Notes under the pieces: generated by a model | What the model was told of the DNA's origin: nothing | What the model saw: only the letters and a program-made list of their open reading frames with translations | Databases searched by the model: none | Shown here: one piece after another, positions 7,787 through 16,566 of the stretch | How the letters are laid out: every line of letters begins with the position of its first letter | Numbering within the stretch: position 1 is the first letter of the stretch | Translations under genes and position numbers: made by a program | Source: Saprospiraceae bacterium | GTDB taxonomy: Bacteria; Bacteroidota; Bacteroidia; Chitinophagales; Saprospiraceae | Direction: 5' to 3' | Assembly (NCBI GenBank): GCA_020436935.1 | Contig: JAGQWX010000056.1 | Coordinates: forward strand, 1 to 32,261 | DNA: 32,261 bases

Positions 7787-9430
7787 TTAAAAACTGGCGA
7801 CAACACCTCCATTGAAATGGATGCCTACCTGAGGATAGCCGTACCACCTTACATTTTTGTTGTTCAGCACGTTGTACGCGTCAAAATACAAACCTACTTT
7901 TTTAGTAATCCAACCTTCAAGGCCCAGGTTGAGGTCGAACAAATTAGTAGTTTTGACCAAAACAGGGATCCTTTGAGCATTGGGATATAAGGTAGCATTT
8001 CTATCTCCCAGATATAAATCTCCTTTCAATTTTAAACGGTCATTGAGGAATGAAGTTTTGGCATAAACGTTTCCTTCCAGACTCAATAATCCGTACGGAG
8101 CTTTGATGTCGTTGTAAGTATAGAAATTTTTCGTGAGCATTCCACCAACTCTGATATCATTTGTCAACGCAAAGTCAGCACTTCCGTTGATAAAGATGCA
8201 TCCAAGGTTGCCATAATCTACTGAAGGCTTGTCATTGGACTCCAGTTGTCTTACTCTGTAATTGACAAAAAATGGCTGTATATCATTGTAACGGTACCCC
8301 GCCCTCGCCTGATAAGTCAAAAACTTCAAATCACCTCTTATACCACCATAAAACTCCCTTCCAACATTAAGATTGATGGTATCGAGAACGGTGTTCACCC
8401 ACGGACTGAAGGCAAGCAGGCTATTGAGGTCATTGATCTGTTGGCGCTGATCTATACCAGCAAAAATTTGAATTTGCTGCGGTGTCAAAGCAAATGATAC
8501 CTCCCCTGTTGGATATGGCTTGAATTTCCCCCCATCAAGCAGCAATGATACACCAGCCTTTATGTTTACTCTACCTTGATGGTATTGCGCCTGAGGTTTG
8601 AAATCCAGCACAAAGTAATATTTGCTCAAGTCCGTAATAGAAATTCTATTCCTGTAGGCATTGGTAGCTATGGGCAGATGGAATGAAAATTTTTCATCCA
8701 ATCTATAAGTTGCTACGCCGTTGATCCCGACTATTTGTTCATTTGCATTGTAATTGGTGGTATTGAGTAAGTCTGTGCTGAACTTAAAATCGTAATCAAA
8801 GCCTGATGCTGTCTCTTCAACATTCTGGATACCCACATAGCCACCATATCTGTTGGTATTCCTCACCAACAAATCAGGATCGACAGGGATATCATCCTCT
8901 ACATATATAAAATAGAAGTTGCGTTTGTCAATATTGTAGTTGATTCCGGCAGTTACAAACATGTTGTCTGTAAGTCTGTATTTGACATCCAGCCCGCCCT
9001 TTGTATTGAGCATTTTCTGATAATCCACTTTTTTGCTGTTGTCTATGGCATAATAATCCAGGTCTGCATGGATTTCATATTTTTCATCCCCTGCTGTGCC
9101 AAAGCGCATTTTGAAAAAAGGATTTCTCAAATTTCCGTAACCTCCCTTAAGATAGACTGATTTGGTATCAAACGCATCCTCGGGGCTCATGGCCAGTGGC
9201 TTGATCACAGGATCAGCGTATTTGATCTCCAGAGGGACAATTGTTACATCGTATTGGTAGACCTTTCTTTGCTGTTCTGTGACAATAATTTTGGGCAAAA
9301 CGTCCACCTTTTCGGCATCTTCCAGCTGAACCTCAAAAGCTTTTACGACTTCTACCTGCTCGGTCTCTATCTGAGCCATTACGAGTTGGCTGAATGCTGA
9401 TAATATGAAGATGATGATATATTTTCTCAC
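7787..9430 (-). CDS. Outer-membrane beta-barrel protein (TonB-receptor-like, no plug)
   Basis: 547 residues. A signal peptide ends near residue 19 (QLVMAQ). A polar segment of about 70 residues follows, then SVYLKGGYGNLRNPFFKMRFG starts a long run of amphipathic strands (LDVKYRLTDN, NIKAGVSLLLDGG and similar), with the terminal sequence GGVVASF ending in an aromatic residue. The barrel resembles the C-terminal part of TonB-dependent receptors, but the plug domain is absent and the length is well short of a true receptor. No TonB box is obvious. It starts 27 bp after a 1038-residue TPR protein and is surely co-transcribed with it, so the two probably work together at the outer membrane. No specific function is known to me. 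Confidence 0.75.
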   Translation of the reverse strand: MRKYIIIFILSAFSQLVMAQIETEQVEVVKAFEVQLEDAEKVDVLPKIIVTEQQRKVYQYDVTIVPLEIKYADPVIKPLAMSPEDAFDTKSVYLKGGYGNLRNPFFKMRFGTAGDEKYEIHADLDYYAIDNSKKVDYQKMLNTKGGLDVKYRLTDNMFVTAGINYNIDKRNFYFIYVEDDIPVDPDLLVRNTNRYGGYVGIQNVEETASGFDYDFKFSTDLLNTTNYNANEQIVGINGVATYRLDEKFSFHLPIATNAYRNRISITDLSKYYFVLDFKPQAQYHQGRVNIKAGVSLLLDGGKFKPYPTGEVSFALTPQQIQIFAGIDQRQQINDLNSLLAFSPWVNTVLDTINLNVGREFYGGIRGDLKFLTYQARAGYRYNDIQPFFVNYRVRQLESNDKPSVDYGNLGCIFINGSADFALTNDIRVGGMLTKNFYTYNDIKAPYGLLSLEGNVYAKTSFLNDRLKLKGDLYLGDRNATLYPNAQRIPVLVKTTNLFDLNLGLEGWITKKVGLYFDAYNVLNNKNVRWYGYPQVGIHFNGGVVASF

Positions 9431-9457
9431 TGCTATATATTTCTTTCGATGATTGAA

Positions 9458-12400
9458 TTAATTGCCGCCACCGGGTTGTTGCATTTCGAGCTGGCCGTCA
9501 GAAGGTGGTTTTATCCTGTTGTTTTCAGCTTCCAGTTTTTCCACGTTTTTCAATTTTTCTGTCGCGAGTGTGGTGATGCTGTTATCGTCTTTAAAGTTTT
9601 CAAGCACTGCTTCAATAGCAGCCCTTGCGTTGAGCAAATCCGATCGGTTGACATAGATGTCTGACATCAACAAAAGACTCTTGGCCACCCAATAAGGATA
9701 GTTGCCACTCTTTTCGTTGGTCTCTTCGCATTGTTTTTCTGCAGCATCCATCCTTCCCAGCTTAAAGTAAGCCTCTGCGATCAGGTATCTGGACTCTGCA
9801 GATTGATTGTTATTTCCTGCCGCTGCCACTTTCTGGAAAGCTGGAATCGCCAGGTCCAGCGAATTGTTTTTATAATGGGTTTTTGCCAGATAAAAATTGG
9901 CAGAGGTCTTTTCATCACTGCTGGATAAGCTGCTTTGTATGACTTTCTGCGCATAGTTGTAAACGTCTGCGTCTTTGGAAAGTCGGAATGCACTCCTCAG
10001 TGCTCCCAATTGAGCGGCATATTTTTCTGCAGGGTCTTTGACCATTTCTTCATAAGCCTTGTAGTACTTCAAGGCAGCTGTAAAGTTTTGAGAATAGTTA
10101 TAGGCGATGATGGCTGCCTTATTCAAGCTTCTTTCTTCATATTCTGTCGGCCCCATGGCGATGATCTCTTCATAATCTGCCAGTGCTTTGTTGTAATCTT
10201 TGTTGATGTTGTGACAATCTGCCCTGTAATACAAGGCATCCTTCTTATAAAATCCGCTTGGAAATTTTGCGAGATAATCACTGAAGGCAGTCACAGCCCT
10301 CCTGTAGTCTGCGTTGAGATAAAAGTTTTTCGCCACCGTATAATTGAGCGAATCCCTGGAGAATTCTGTCAATTCAAAGCCAGGAACAGAATCCAAGTAT
10401 GCAAGGTATTTATCTGCCTGAGCCAGATCTTTGATGTATATCTCTTCCACTCCAAGTAAGGCCTCCCCTCTTTCCTTTGGATTGGGGTCGTTGGCTATGA
10501 CTCGCTTATAATACGTTAATGCACCCTGGACGTCTCCCTGATTATAGGTAATCAATCCCAATCTGAGGAGAGCAGTATTGTAGAATGGTGACTTGTTGCC
10601 GACATTATCCACCAAGGTCAGATAAGAAACAGCAGCTTTGTCCATTGTACCCATGGTTTGATAAGTATCACCAAGCACAAACAAGGCGTCGTCATAGTAT
10701 TCGGAGTTTTTGTGTTCGTCCCGGATTTCCTCAAGCGTCAATATCTTCTTAAACGAGTCCCCCAAAAGTCCTTCGATTTGCGCCCTCTGGTACATGGCAT
10801 AGACGTATCCGGCTTGTTTTCTGGATATGGCCTGGTCATAAAATGTTTTCGCCTCTGCATAATCTTTAAGTTTAAAAAGACAATCTCCTGCCCTTATAAA
10901 TGCATCAGGCAATACGCGGGCCATCATTACTTCATCCTTGATGTTGTTTCTGTTTACATTGAGATCTATGATGGCATTTTTGAATGCAGCCTCAGCGTCT
11001 TCGTAGTTTTTGAGCTTGAGATAATTGTATCCCTGGTAATAGTTGGCCATACCGGGACCTGATTCTACCGGTAAATCTTTGACCTTTTGAGCCATTCCCA
11101 AAAACTTTTCAAATTCGCGGATACTTTTGGCGTAGTCTTTTTTGTCTGATGACAACTTGGCCAGCCAGAATTGTGCCTGTGCTAAGTAATTGGCATCTCT
11201 GGGATAGTTGATCGATTTATTGAGCAATACTTCCGTGCCTGCCCTATCACCTTCAATGTACAATTGTTTGGCCCTCTTCAGCGTAAGGTTTTGGTAGGTG
11301 GCTTCAATCTTAGGACTGAGCTTTGGCAAACTTTCTATGATGCTGATGCTGTTGGCATAATCTCTTGAATTAATGAGGATGTCGTTGATGATGTTTTGAG
11401 CTTCTGTATAATATGGCGAACTTGCCCCAATGCCAACCAATACGTTGATACCTTCTCTTTCAAAACCAAGTTCAGCACTCAGTTTTCCATAATTGAAGGT
11501 AGCTTCTTCTTGTAATCCCGGATCCAAGGCGATGCCACTTACTTTTTTGAAGGCCGCTCTAGCTGAATTTTTGTCTCCCAATTTGAGATAACAGTCGGCC
11601 AGGTAATAGTTGGCTTGCTGCCCCATGCGACTTACTTCGTTGGTGATTTCCAGGAAGTTGTCTTTGGCTTCATTGTATTTGCCTACCTGGTATTGGGTAA
11701 AGGCCAGTTGATAAAATTCTTCTGCTGTAAGCTTTTCTGTATTGGCTTCGTAGTATTCCAGGTGTGGCAGTGCCCTTTGAAAGTCTCTTCTAATGTAGTA
11801 AGCTTGTCCCAGTAATTGTCGGATTTCTTTCCTGTTGAGTACACTGGGCTCGTTGACTTTTTGCTCGGCATATCCGATCAGCTTATCATATTCTTTGGTC
11901 GCAAAGTAGATTTGGGCGAGGTAGTAAGGTATATAAGGTCCATATACGGTAGAGTTTCCTGCGCGTTTGAAACTTTCAACAGCCGAGGAATAGTCATTTT
12001 CAAAATATAAAGACATGCCGTGGTAATAATTCACCGGGTAATAATACTCGTTTCTGATTTCCTTTACTCTTGCGAACTCAGCCCTGGCCTCATTGAATCT
12101 TTTTTGAACAAAAAGTGAATACCCCTTTTTAAAGCTGGCCTCTGACATTTCCAGCAATGACAAACCATCAATATCCATTTTGTCATAGTAATATACAGCA
12201 TCAGAATATCTCTTCTGATTATAATAATAGGAGGCCAACTCGAGCAGCACCGGATGTGAAATTGGGTCAGGAAAATGATCATCGACAAAATTGACAACTT
12301 CGTTCTCTGCTTGTGGCAATTCTGCTCTAAGGGCGCTGATTACCGCAATAGCCCTGGCGTCATTGACCAGTCTTTCAAATTTTTCGAAATGAGGTAAGTC

Positions 12401-12574
12401 CGGCTGATGCACATATTTCTCCATTTCGTACATCGAGGCGATGTAAACATTTTGCTCGAATAAGTCTTTGCCGAGCTTATATTCCTGAAAACGATCGCGA
12501 TATTTTGCTGATTCCTGTGCGTTTAAGGCAACCAGAGAAGTCAATATAAGGAGCAGACCAATGAAATGTCTCAT
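9458..12574 (-). CDS. Large periplasmic tetratricopeptide-repeat protein
   Basis: 1038 residues. A signal peptide (about 1-20, ending SLVALNAQ) is followed by near-continuous TPR-type helical pairs to about residue 1010. Examples are YYYNQKRYSDAVYYYDKM, EAARAEFARVK-like turns, LGQAYYIRRDFQRALPHLEYY, LGLITYNQGDVQGALTYYKR and YLIAEAYFKLGRMDAAEKQ. The C-terminal 30 residues are Pro/Gln/Gly-rich and probably disordered. The shape suggests a large superhelical scaffold in the periplasm or attached to the outer membrane, binding other proteins. It is the first gene of a four-gene operon with a plugless barrel, an SDR and a TSUP transporter. A -7 element sits 31 nt before the ATG. The partner is inferred from context only. 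Confidence 0.85.
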   Translation of the reverse strand: MRHFIGLLLILTSLVALNAQESAKYRDRFQEYKLGKDLFEQNVYIASMYEMEKYVHQPDLPHFEKFERLVNDARAIAVISALRAELPQAENEVVNFVDDHFPDPISHPVLLELASYYYNQKRYSDAVYYYDKMDIDGLSLLEMSEASFKKGYSLFVQKRFNEARAEFARVKEIRNEYYYPVNYYHGMSLYFENDYSSAVESFKRAGNSTVYGPYIPYYLAQIYFATKEYDKLIGYAEQKVNEPSVLNRKEIRQLLGQAYYIRRDFQRALPHLEYYEANTEKLTAEEFYQLAFTQYQVGKYNEAKDNFLEITNEVSRMGQQANYYLADCYLKLGDKNSARAAFKKVSGIALDPGLQEEATFNYGKLSAELGFEREGINVLVGIGASSPYYTEAQNIINDILINSRDYANSISIIESLPKLSPKIEATYQNLTLKRAKQLYIEGDRAGTEVLLNKSINYPRDANYLAQAQFWLAKLSSDKKDYAKSIREFEKFLGMAQKVKDLPVESGPGMANYYQGYNYLKLKNYEDAEAAFKNAIIDLNVNRNNIKDEVMMARVLPDAFIRAGDCLFKLKDYAEAKTFYDQAISRKQAGYVYAMYQRAQIEGLLGDSFKKILTLEEIRDEHKNSEYYDDALFVLGDTYQTMGTMDKAAVSYLTLVDNVGNKSPFYNTALLRLGLITYNQGDVQGALTYYKRVIANDPNPKERGEALLGVEEIYIKDLAQADKYLAYLDSVPGFELTEFSRDSLNYTVAKNFYLNADYRRAVTAFSDYLAKFPSGFYKKDALYYRADCHNINKDYNKALADYEEIIAMGPTEYEERSLNKAAIIAYNYSQNFTAALKYYKAYEEMVKDPAEKYAAQLGALRSAFRLSKDADVYNYAQKVIQSSLSSSDEKTSANFYLAKTHYKNNSLDLAIPAFQKVAAAGNNNQSAESRYLIAEAYFKLGRMDAAEKQCEETNEKSGNYPYWVAKSLLLMSDIYVNRSDLLNARAAIEAVLENFKDDNSITTLATEKLKNVEKLEAENNRIKPPSDGQLEMQQPGGGN

Positions 12575-12605
12575 TTATAAGTAATTATGCCTGGTGATTT
12601 GAAGA

Positions 12606-12613
12606 CAAATATA
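12606..12613 (-). promoter_or_regulatory. Candidate -7 element of the TPR-barrel operon
   Basis: The minus strand reads TATATTTG, an exact TAnnTTTG match, about 31 nt before the ATG of the large TPR protein. It would drive the whole four-gene operon. No clear -33 element. Confidence 0.5.
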
Positions 12614-12716
12614 TCAAAAAAGATTTAACATTAAAAATTTGTATAATATGTCCACAACAACAATACTTGAGGAACGAACTTTTGTTCATTGAACGTATAC
12701 GGCTACCGCAATTGCC

Positions 12717-12755
12717 AAAAAACAAGGCCCCTGTCAAATAACATGACAGGGGCCT
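12717..12755 (-). terminator. Rho-independent terminator of tyrS
   Basis: A 12-bp GC-rich perfect stem (12725-12736, aggcccctgtca, with 12744-12755) has a 7-nt loop. It is followed on the minus strand by TGTTTTTT. It starts 26 bp after the tyrS stop codon. Confidence 0.9.
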
Positions 12756-12780
12756 GATTTATTTTGTTTGATGGCTCTTC

Positions 12781-14043
12781 CTATGATTTTAGGAGAAACT
12801 TATTCTTTTTGCCATTCTCGATCATGACAAATTTGTCGTGAATGAGGTTTTCTAAAATTACAAGTGCATTGATGTCTGATACTTTATTTTTATTGATGGC
12901 AACAGCATTGTTCTGAATGGCTCTTCTTGCCTCCCCTTTGGATGCGAAAACAGGGCATTTATCGGTCAACAGATCCACCAATGAAAGTGGCAAATCTGAC
13001 TTGTCGAACTGATGCGACGGGATTTCTTCAGAAATGGTATCCAGCTGACTGCTTGTCAACTGCAGGAGTTGTTCGTGGCTGGCATTTTTGTCAAACAAAA
13101 TCGCAGTAACCTGGGCAACGCTCTCCAGGGCATCCTTCCCGTGGACCCGTTCTGTCAATTCTTCAGCCAGTATCTTTTTCAATCCGTTGGGATTGTCCGC
13201 ATATTCAGCTTCCAGTGCCTCAACTTCTTCTTTTGATCGCAATGTAAAGTATCTCAGAAATTTGGTCAGGTCTGCATCATCGGCATTCAACCAAAATTGA
13301 TAGAACTGGTAGGCAGAAGTCAATGACGGGTCGAGCCAGATATTTCCTTGTTCTGATTTACCAAACTTTTTGCCATCAGCCTTTGTGAGCAGCGGTGTGG
13401 TTACAGCATAAGCTTTACCCTCACTGTTTCTCCTGATAAACTCTGTACCTGAGGTGATATTGCCCCACTGGTCTGAGCCGCCCATTTGTAAGAGACAGTT
13501 GTATTTTTCGAAAAGACACTGATAATCATATGCCTGAAGCAGCTGGTAACTGAATTCCGTAAAACTAATGCCCGTTTCCAATCTGTTTTTCACGCTGTCT
13601 TTTGACATCATGTAGTTGACCGTCAGCGTTTTACCAACATTACGCATGAAATCCAGGACATTCATCTCTTTATAAAAGTCATAATTGTTGACCATGATGG
13701 CTGCATTTGGTCCTTCAAAATCCAGCAACTTTTTGATTTGCCCAACCTGAAATTCAAGGTTTCTATTCAGATCGTCCACAGACTTCAGATCTCGCTCCTT
13801 GTCCTTACCACTTGGATCTCCAATTCTACCTGTTGCTCCTCCCATCAAAACGATAGGGGTATGACCATGCTTTTGGAACAATTTGAGCAATTGTAATTGT
13901 ACAAAATTGCCGATGGTCAATGAAGGTGCTGTTGGATCAAATCCAATATATCCGGTTATTTTTTGGGTGGATAAAACTTCTTCAATGCCAGGAGTCATAT
14001 CCTGAAGCATGCCTCGCCACCTCAATTCCTCAATAAAATTCAT
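12781..14043 (-). CDS. tyrS: Tyrosyl-tRNA synthetase
   Basis: 420 residues, the normal bacterial length. It charges tRNA-Tyr with tyrosine in the cytoplasm. The Rossmann catalytic domain shows GYIGFDPTAPSLTIGN (the HIGH-equivalent), then MGGATGRIGDPSGK, the tyrosine-binding YQLLQAYDY, QMGGSDQWGNITSG, and KFGKS as the KMSKS-equivalent near residue 230. A C-terminal S4-type RNA-binding domain covers about 350-415 (SKGEARRAIQNNAVAINKNKV). It has its own -7 element about 20 nt before the ATG and a strong terminator, so it is monocistronic. No T-box-like leader is visible, as the leader is too short. Nothing is missing from the active site. Confidence 0.97.
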   Translation of the reverse strand: MNFIEELRWRGMLQDMTPGIEEVLSTQKITGYIGFDPTAPSLTIGNFVQLQLLKLFQKHGHTPIVLMGGATGRIGDPSGKDKERDLKSVDDLNRNLEFQVGQIKKLLDFEGPNAAIMVNNYDFYKEMNVLDFMRNVGKTLTVNYMMSKDSVKNRLETGISFTEFSYQLLQAYDYQCLFEKYNCLLQMGGSDQWGNITSGTEFIRRNSEGKAYAVTTPLLTKADGKKFGKSEQGNIWLDPSLTSAYQFYQFWLNADDADLTKFLRYFTLRSKEEVEALEAEYADNPNGLKKILAEELTERVHGKDALESVAQVTAILFDKNASHEQLLQLTSSQLDTISEEIPSHQFDKSDLPLSLVDLLTDKCPVFASKGEARRAIQNNAVAINKNKVSDINALVILENLIHDKFVMIENGKKNKFLLKS

Positions 14044-14063
14044 GTCATTTGCTTTTCAGGCTG

Positions 14064-14071
14064 CAAACATA
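14064..14071 (-). promoter_or_regulatory. Candidate -7 element of tyrS
   Basis: The minus strand reads TATGTTTG, an exact TAnnTTTG match ending about 20 nt before the tyrS ATG. This implies a leader of only about a dozen bases. No -33 TTG at standard spacing. Confidence 0.5.
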
Positions 14072-14179
14072 GCAAGAAGCTCAGTTTTGAGGTACTTAAT
14101 TTTTGATCTTATTGAAATAATATTTTGTTTTTTGGCAAGAATATCATGTAAGACAAAACATTTTTACAAAATTTGAATT

Positions 14180-14187
14180 TAATTTTG
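14180..14187 (+). promoter_or_regulatory. Candidate -7 element of bshB1
   Basis: TAATTTTG is an exact TAnnTTTG match 20 nt upstream of the TTG start of bshB1. It implies a very short leader. No -33 partner is clear. Confidence 0.5.
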
Positions 14188-14206
14188 GCATCTTAAAAAT
14201 GAATCA

Positions 14207-14938
14207 TTGAAACAAATAAAAGAAGTTGATATCCTGGCCATAGGCGTACATCCCGATGATGTCGAATTGAGTTGCTCCGGAACATTGCTCAAGCACATCA
14301 GTATGGGATATACTGTTGGCTTATGTGATCTGACTGAGGGTGAACTGGGAACAAGAGGAAATAGGGAGACCAGGTATGAAGAAGCTGAAAATGCAGCTCA
14401 CATATTGGGAGTCACTTTCAGAACCAATCTGCAACTTCCGGATGGTTTCATGATGGGAGATAAAGAGACTCTAATAAAGATAGGCAAGATTGTGAGATTG
14501 GCAAAGCCAAAAATTGTGATTTGCAATGCCATCCATGACAGACATCCGGACCATGGAAGATCGGCCAAAATAGTGTCTGATGCTTGTTTTTATTCCGGTC
14601 TGAGTAAGATTGAAATCACTGACGAAGCCGGCAATGCCATTGCACCTCATCGTCCGAAAGCAGTATACCACTATATACAGGACAGAACCTTGAATCCGGA
14701 TTTTGCGGTAGACATCACTGACTTTTTCGATAAAAAAATGGAAGCCATACTGGCGTTTAAGACGCAGTTTTATGAGCCGGGTATGCAAGGACCTCAAACT
14801 CCAATATCAGGAGAAGACTTTCTGGATTTTATAAAATCAAAAAATCGGGTCCACGCCAGAGACATTGGTGCAAAATATGCCGAAGGATTTACGGTAGAGA
14901 GGATACCTGGTGTAGAAGATATGGTCAAACTCAGATAG
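14207..14938 (+). CDS. bshB1: Bacillithiol biosynthesis deacetylase BshB1
   Basis: 243 residues of the PIG-L/LmbE zinc deacetylase family. It removes the acetyl group from N-acetylglucosaminyl-malate, the second step of bacillithiol synthesis, in the cytoplasm. Residues 10-21 hold the metal and catalytic motif (AIGVHPDDVELS), and NAIHDRHPDHGRS near residue 110 supplies the other zinc ligand. LCDLTEGELGTRGNRETR and QFYEPGMQGPQTPISG are typical of BshB1 rather than other PIG-L proteins. The start is TTG at 14207. No in-frame ATG exists before the catalytic motif, and this start gives the expected N-terminal length. A three-codon ORF, ATG AAT CAT TGA (14199-14210), overlaps the start and could couple translation. 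It shares a bidirectional terminator with the sigma-factor gene. Confidence 0.93.
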   Translation: MKQIKEVDILAIGVHPDDVELSCSGTLLKHISMGYTVGLCDLTEGELGTRGNRETRYEEAENAAHILGVTFRTNLQLPDGFMMGDKETLIKIGKIVRLAKPKIVICNAIHDRHPDHGRSAKIVSDACFYSGLSKIEITDEAGNAIAPHRPKAVYHYIQDRTLNPDFAVDITDFFDKKMEAILAFKTQFYEPGMQGPQTPISGEDFLDFIKSKNRVHARDIGAKYAEGFTVERIPGVEDMVKLR

Positions 14939-14953
14939 TTTTACCAAAAGCAA

Positions 14954-14987
14954 AAAAAAAGCTGAAGAGTGATCTTCAGCTTTTTTT
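14954..14987. terminator. Bidirectional terminator between bshB1 and the sigma-factor gene
   Basis: GCTGAAGA (14961-14968) pairs with TCTTCAGC (14973-14980) around a 4-nt loop. The stem is flanked by seven A on the left and seven T on the right, so it has a T-tract in both directions. It lies 15 bp after the bshB1 stop and 11 bp after the stop of the convergent sigma-factor gene, serving both. Confidence 0.9.
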
Positions 14988-14998
14988 ATTTTACAATT

Positions 14999-15868
14999 CT
15001 AGCTTCCTAAGTAGTTTTTCAACAATTTGCTCTTACTTGCAGAACGTAGCTTGTTGATGGCTTTGTCTTTGATTTGGCGTACTCTTTCTCTGGTAAGACC
15101 AAATTTATCACCGATATCTTCAAGTGACATCGGATGCTCAATACCAATTCCAAAATACAACTTGATGACATCGCATTGTCTGTCGGTCAATGTAGACAAT
15201 GATCGCTCGATTTCGGTTCGCAAACTCTCTATGTACTCCAATCCTTTATCAGTGTCTGGTGTACTGTTGTTTTCCAAAACATCCAGCAATGAGTTGTCCT
15301 CACCTTCTGCAAAAGGAGCATCCATTGAAACGTGTCTAGCTGCAACACCAAGTGTTGTTTCCACCTCTTCAGATGGGATTTCCAGCAGTTCTGCCAATTC
15401 TTCAGCAGACGGCTCTCTTTCAAACTCCTGCTCCAATTCTGAGAATGCTCTGTTGATCTTATTGAGTGAGCCTACCTTATTAAGCGGCAGTCTTACGATC
15501 CTTGATTGCTCAGCCAATGCCTGCAGAATGGATTGTCTGATCCACCATACCGCATAGGAAATGAATTTGAAACCTCTCGTTTCGTCGAAACGCTGAGCTG
15601 CTTTGATCAAACCAAGATTGCCCTCGTTGATCAAGTCAGACAATGACAAACCTTGATTTTGGTATTGCTTGGCCACAGAAACCACAAACCTGAGGTTGGC
15701 CTTCGTCAACCTTTCCAGTGCTTCCTGATCTCCTTCTTTAATTCTTTTGGCCAGATCTACCTCCTCTTCAGGCGTCAACAAATCTACTTTTCCAATTTCC
15801 TGCAAATATTTCTCTAATGATTGACTTTCGCGGTTAGTGATAGATTTCGTGATCTTTAGTTGCCTCAT
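14999..15868 (-). CDS. rpoD: Primary RNA polymerase sigma factor (RpoD/SigA family, Bacteroidota type)
   Basis: 289 residues, the short form without region 1.1 that serves as the housekeeping sigma factor in Bacteroidota. Region 1.2 is [20 protein letters not shown]. Region 2 covers about 65-135, with [37 protein letters not shown] and [14 protein letters not shown] (core binding, -10/-7 recognition and melting). Region 3 is at about 140-215. Region 4 ends with [20 protein letters not shown], the helix-turn-helix reading the upstream element. In this phylum it recognises TTTG/TAnnTTTG promoters, and several such -7 elements are seen in this window. It is transcribed alone, sharing a terminator with bshB1. 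No exact TAnnTTTG was found directly upstream of it. Confidence 0.95.
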   Translation of the reverse strand: MRQLKITKSITNRESQSLEKYLQEIGKVDLLTPEEEVDLAKRIKEGDQEALERLTKANLRFVVSVAKQYQNQGLSLSDLINEGNLGLIKAAQRFDETRGFKFISYAVWWIRQSILQALAEQSRIVRLPLNKVGSLNKINRAFSELEQEFEREPSAEELAELLEIPSEEVETTLGVAARHVSMDAPFAEGEDNSLLDVLENNSTPDTDKGLEYIESLRTEIERSLSTLTDRQCDVIKLYFGIGIEHPMSLEDIGDKFGLTRERVRQIKDKAINKLRSASKSKLLKNYLGS

Positions 15869-16018
15869 GAACTTGTAGATATATTTATTTTAAAAAAACG
15901 TGCGAAATTATATAAAAATATTTTAATAATTATAAAAAAGTTTGTCTTGCCAAACTTTTAGTGCACTTACCCTTGTCTGAATAAGTCTTACAATATATTT
16001 TTTTGAAAAAAAGTTCAA

Positions 16019-16026
16019 TAATTTTG
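16019..16026 (+). promoter_or_regulatory. Candidate -7 element for the START-like gene
   Basis: TAATTTTG, an exact TAnnTTTG match and identical to the one before bshB1, about 97 nt upstream of the ATG. The region is very AT-rich, so a chance match is likelier here than elsewhere. Confidence 0.35.
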
Positions 16027-16122
16027 ATAAATGGAAAATTTATTTTTTATTTGACCGAAATTACCAAATAATTGGTTGCTACCGACAGAAAATCAAGCAC
16101 TTACACAAAATAAGAAGTTTTT

Positions 16123-16503
16123 ATGCGAAGAGAAAAGATAGAATTAGAATTTATTTTCAAAGCTTCACCAACCATCGTGTATCAATTTCTTACACAACCG
16201 GCCTGTTTGGTCAGATGGTTTTGTGACGAAGTAGACATAAATAGTGAAATTTACAGTTTCAGTTGGAACGGTTCTGATGAGGACGCGGAGATGGTGGATG
16301 ATATAGAAGAAGAAAGAATCAGATTCAAATGGCTGGACGCTGATGATGAGAATGAATACCTTGAATTCAGGATGTACAAGTCCGATGTTACTTATGAAAC
16401 CATTTTAGAAATCACAGATTTTTGCGATGCTGATGATGTAGCATCAACAAAAGACCTTTGGAAAAGTCAGGTAGAACAACTCAAAATCGAGTGTGGAGGC
16501 TAA
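16123..16503 (+). CDS. START-like (SRPBCC superfamily) protein
   Basis: 126 residues, one helix-grip domain. It starts with EKIELEFIFKASPTIVYQFL, then LVRWFCDEVDI and YSFSWNGSDEDAEMVD, and ends with a long helix (TKDLWKSQVEQLKIE). This matches the Bacteroidota START-like/AHSA1-type family, small cytoplasmic proteins with a hydrophobic pocket whose ligand is unknown. It is strikingly acidic. It is transcribed away from the primary sigma factor and converges on an alpha/beta hydrolase with about 60 bp between them. No partner can be inferred. Confidence 0.85.
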   Translation: MRREKIELEFIFKASPTIVYQFLTQPACLVRWFCDEVDINSEIYSFSWNGSDEDAEMVDDIEEERIRFKWLDADDENEYLEFRMYKSDVTYETILEITDFCDADDVASTKDLWKSQVEQLKIECGG

Positions 16504-16542
16504 TCTGCCTCTTCTCATTTGCTTGATAAGTTTAGTCGTGTC

Positions 16543-16566
16543 AGACATGCTATCAATAGTATGTCT
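16543..16566. terminator. Possible terminator between convergent START-like and hydrolase genes
   Basis: AGACATGCTA (16543-16552) pairs with TAGTATGTCT (16557-16566) with one G-T wobble and a 4-nt loop. It overlaps the last two bases of the hydrolase stop codon. T-tracts on either side are broken (TTTGATTTG on the plus side), so termination strength is uncertain. Confidence 0.4.

Noticed and set aside
9935-10459. 174-codon open frame on the plus strand, antisense to the large TPR gene
   Set aside because: The minus-strand TPR protein accounts for the whole stretch with clear repeats. The antisense product is rich in Cys, Ile, Val and Phe without any family resemblance, as expected of a shadow frame.
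15027-15557. 176-codon open frame antisense to the sigma-factor gene
   Set aside because: Serine- and leucine-rich shadow of a highly conserved gene, with no independent support.
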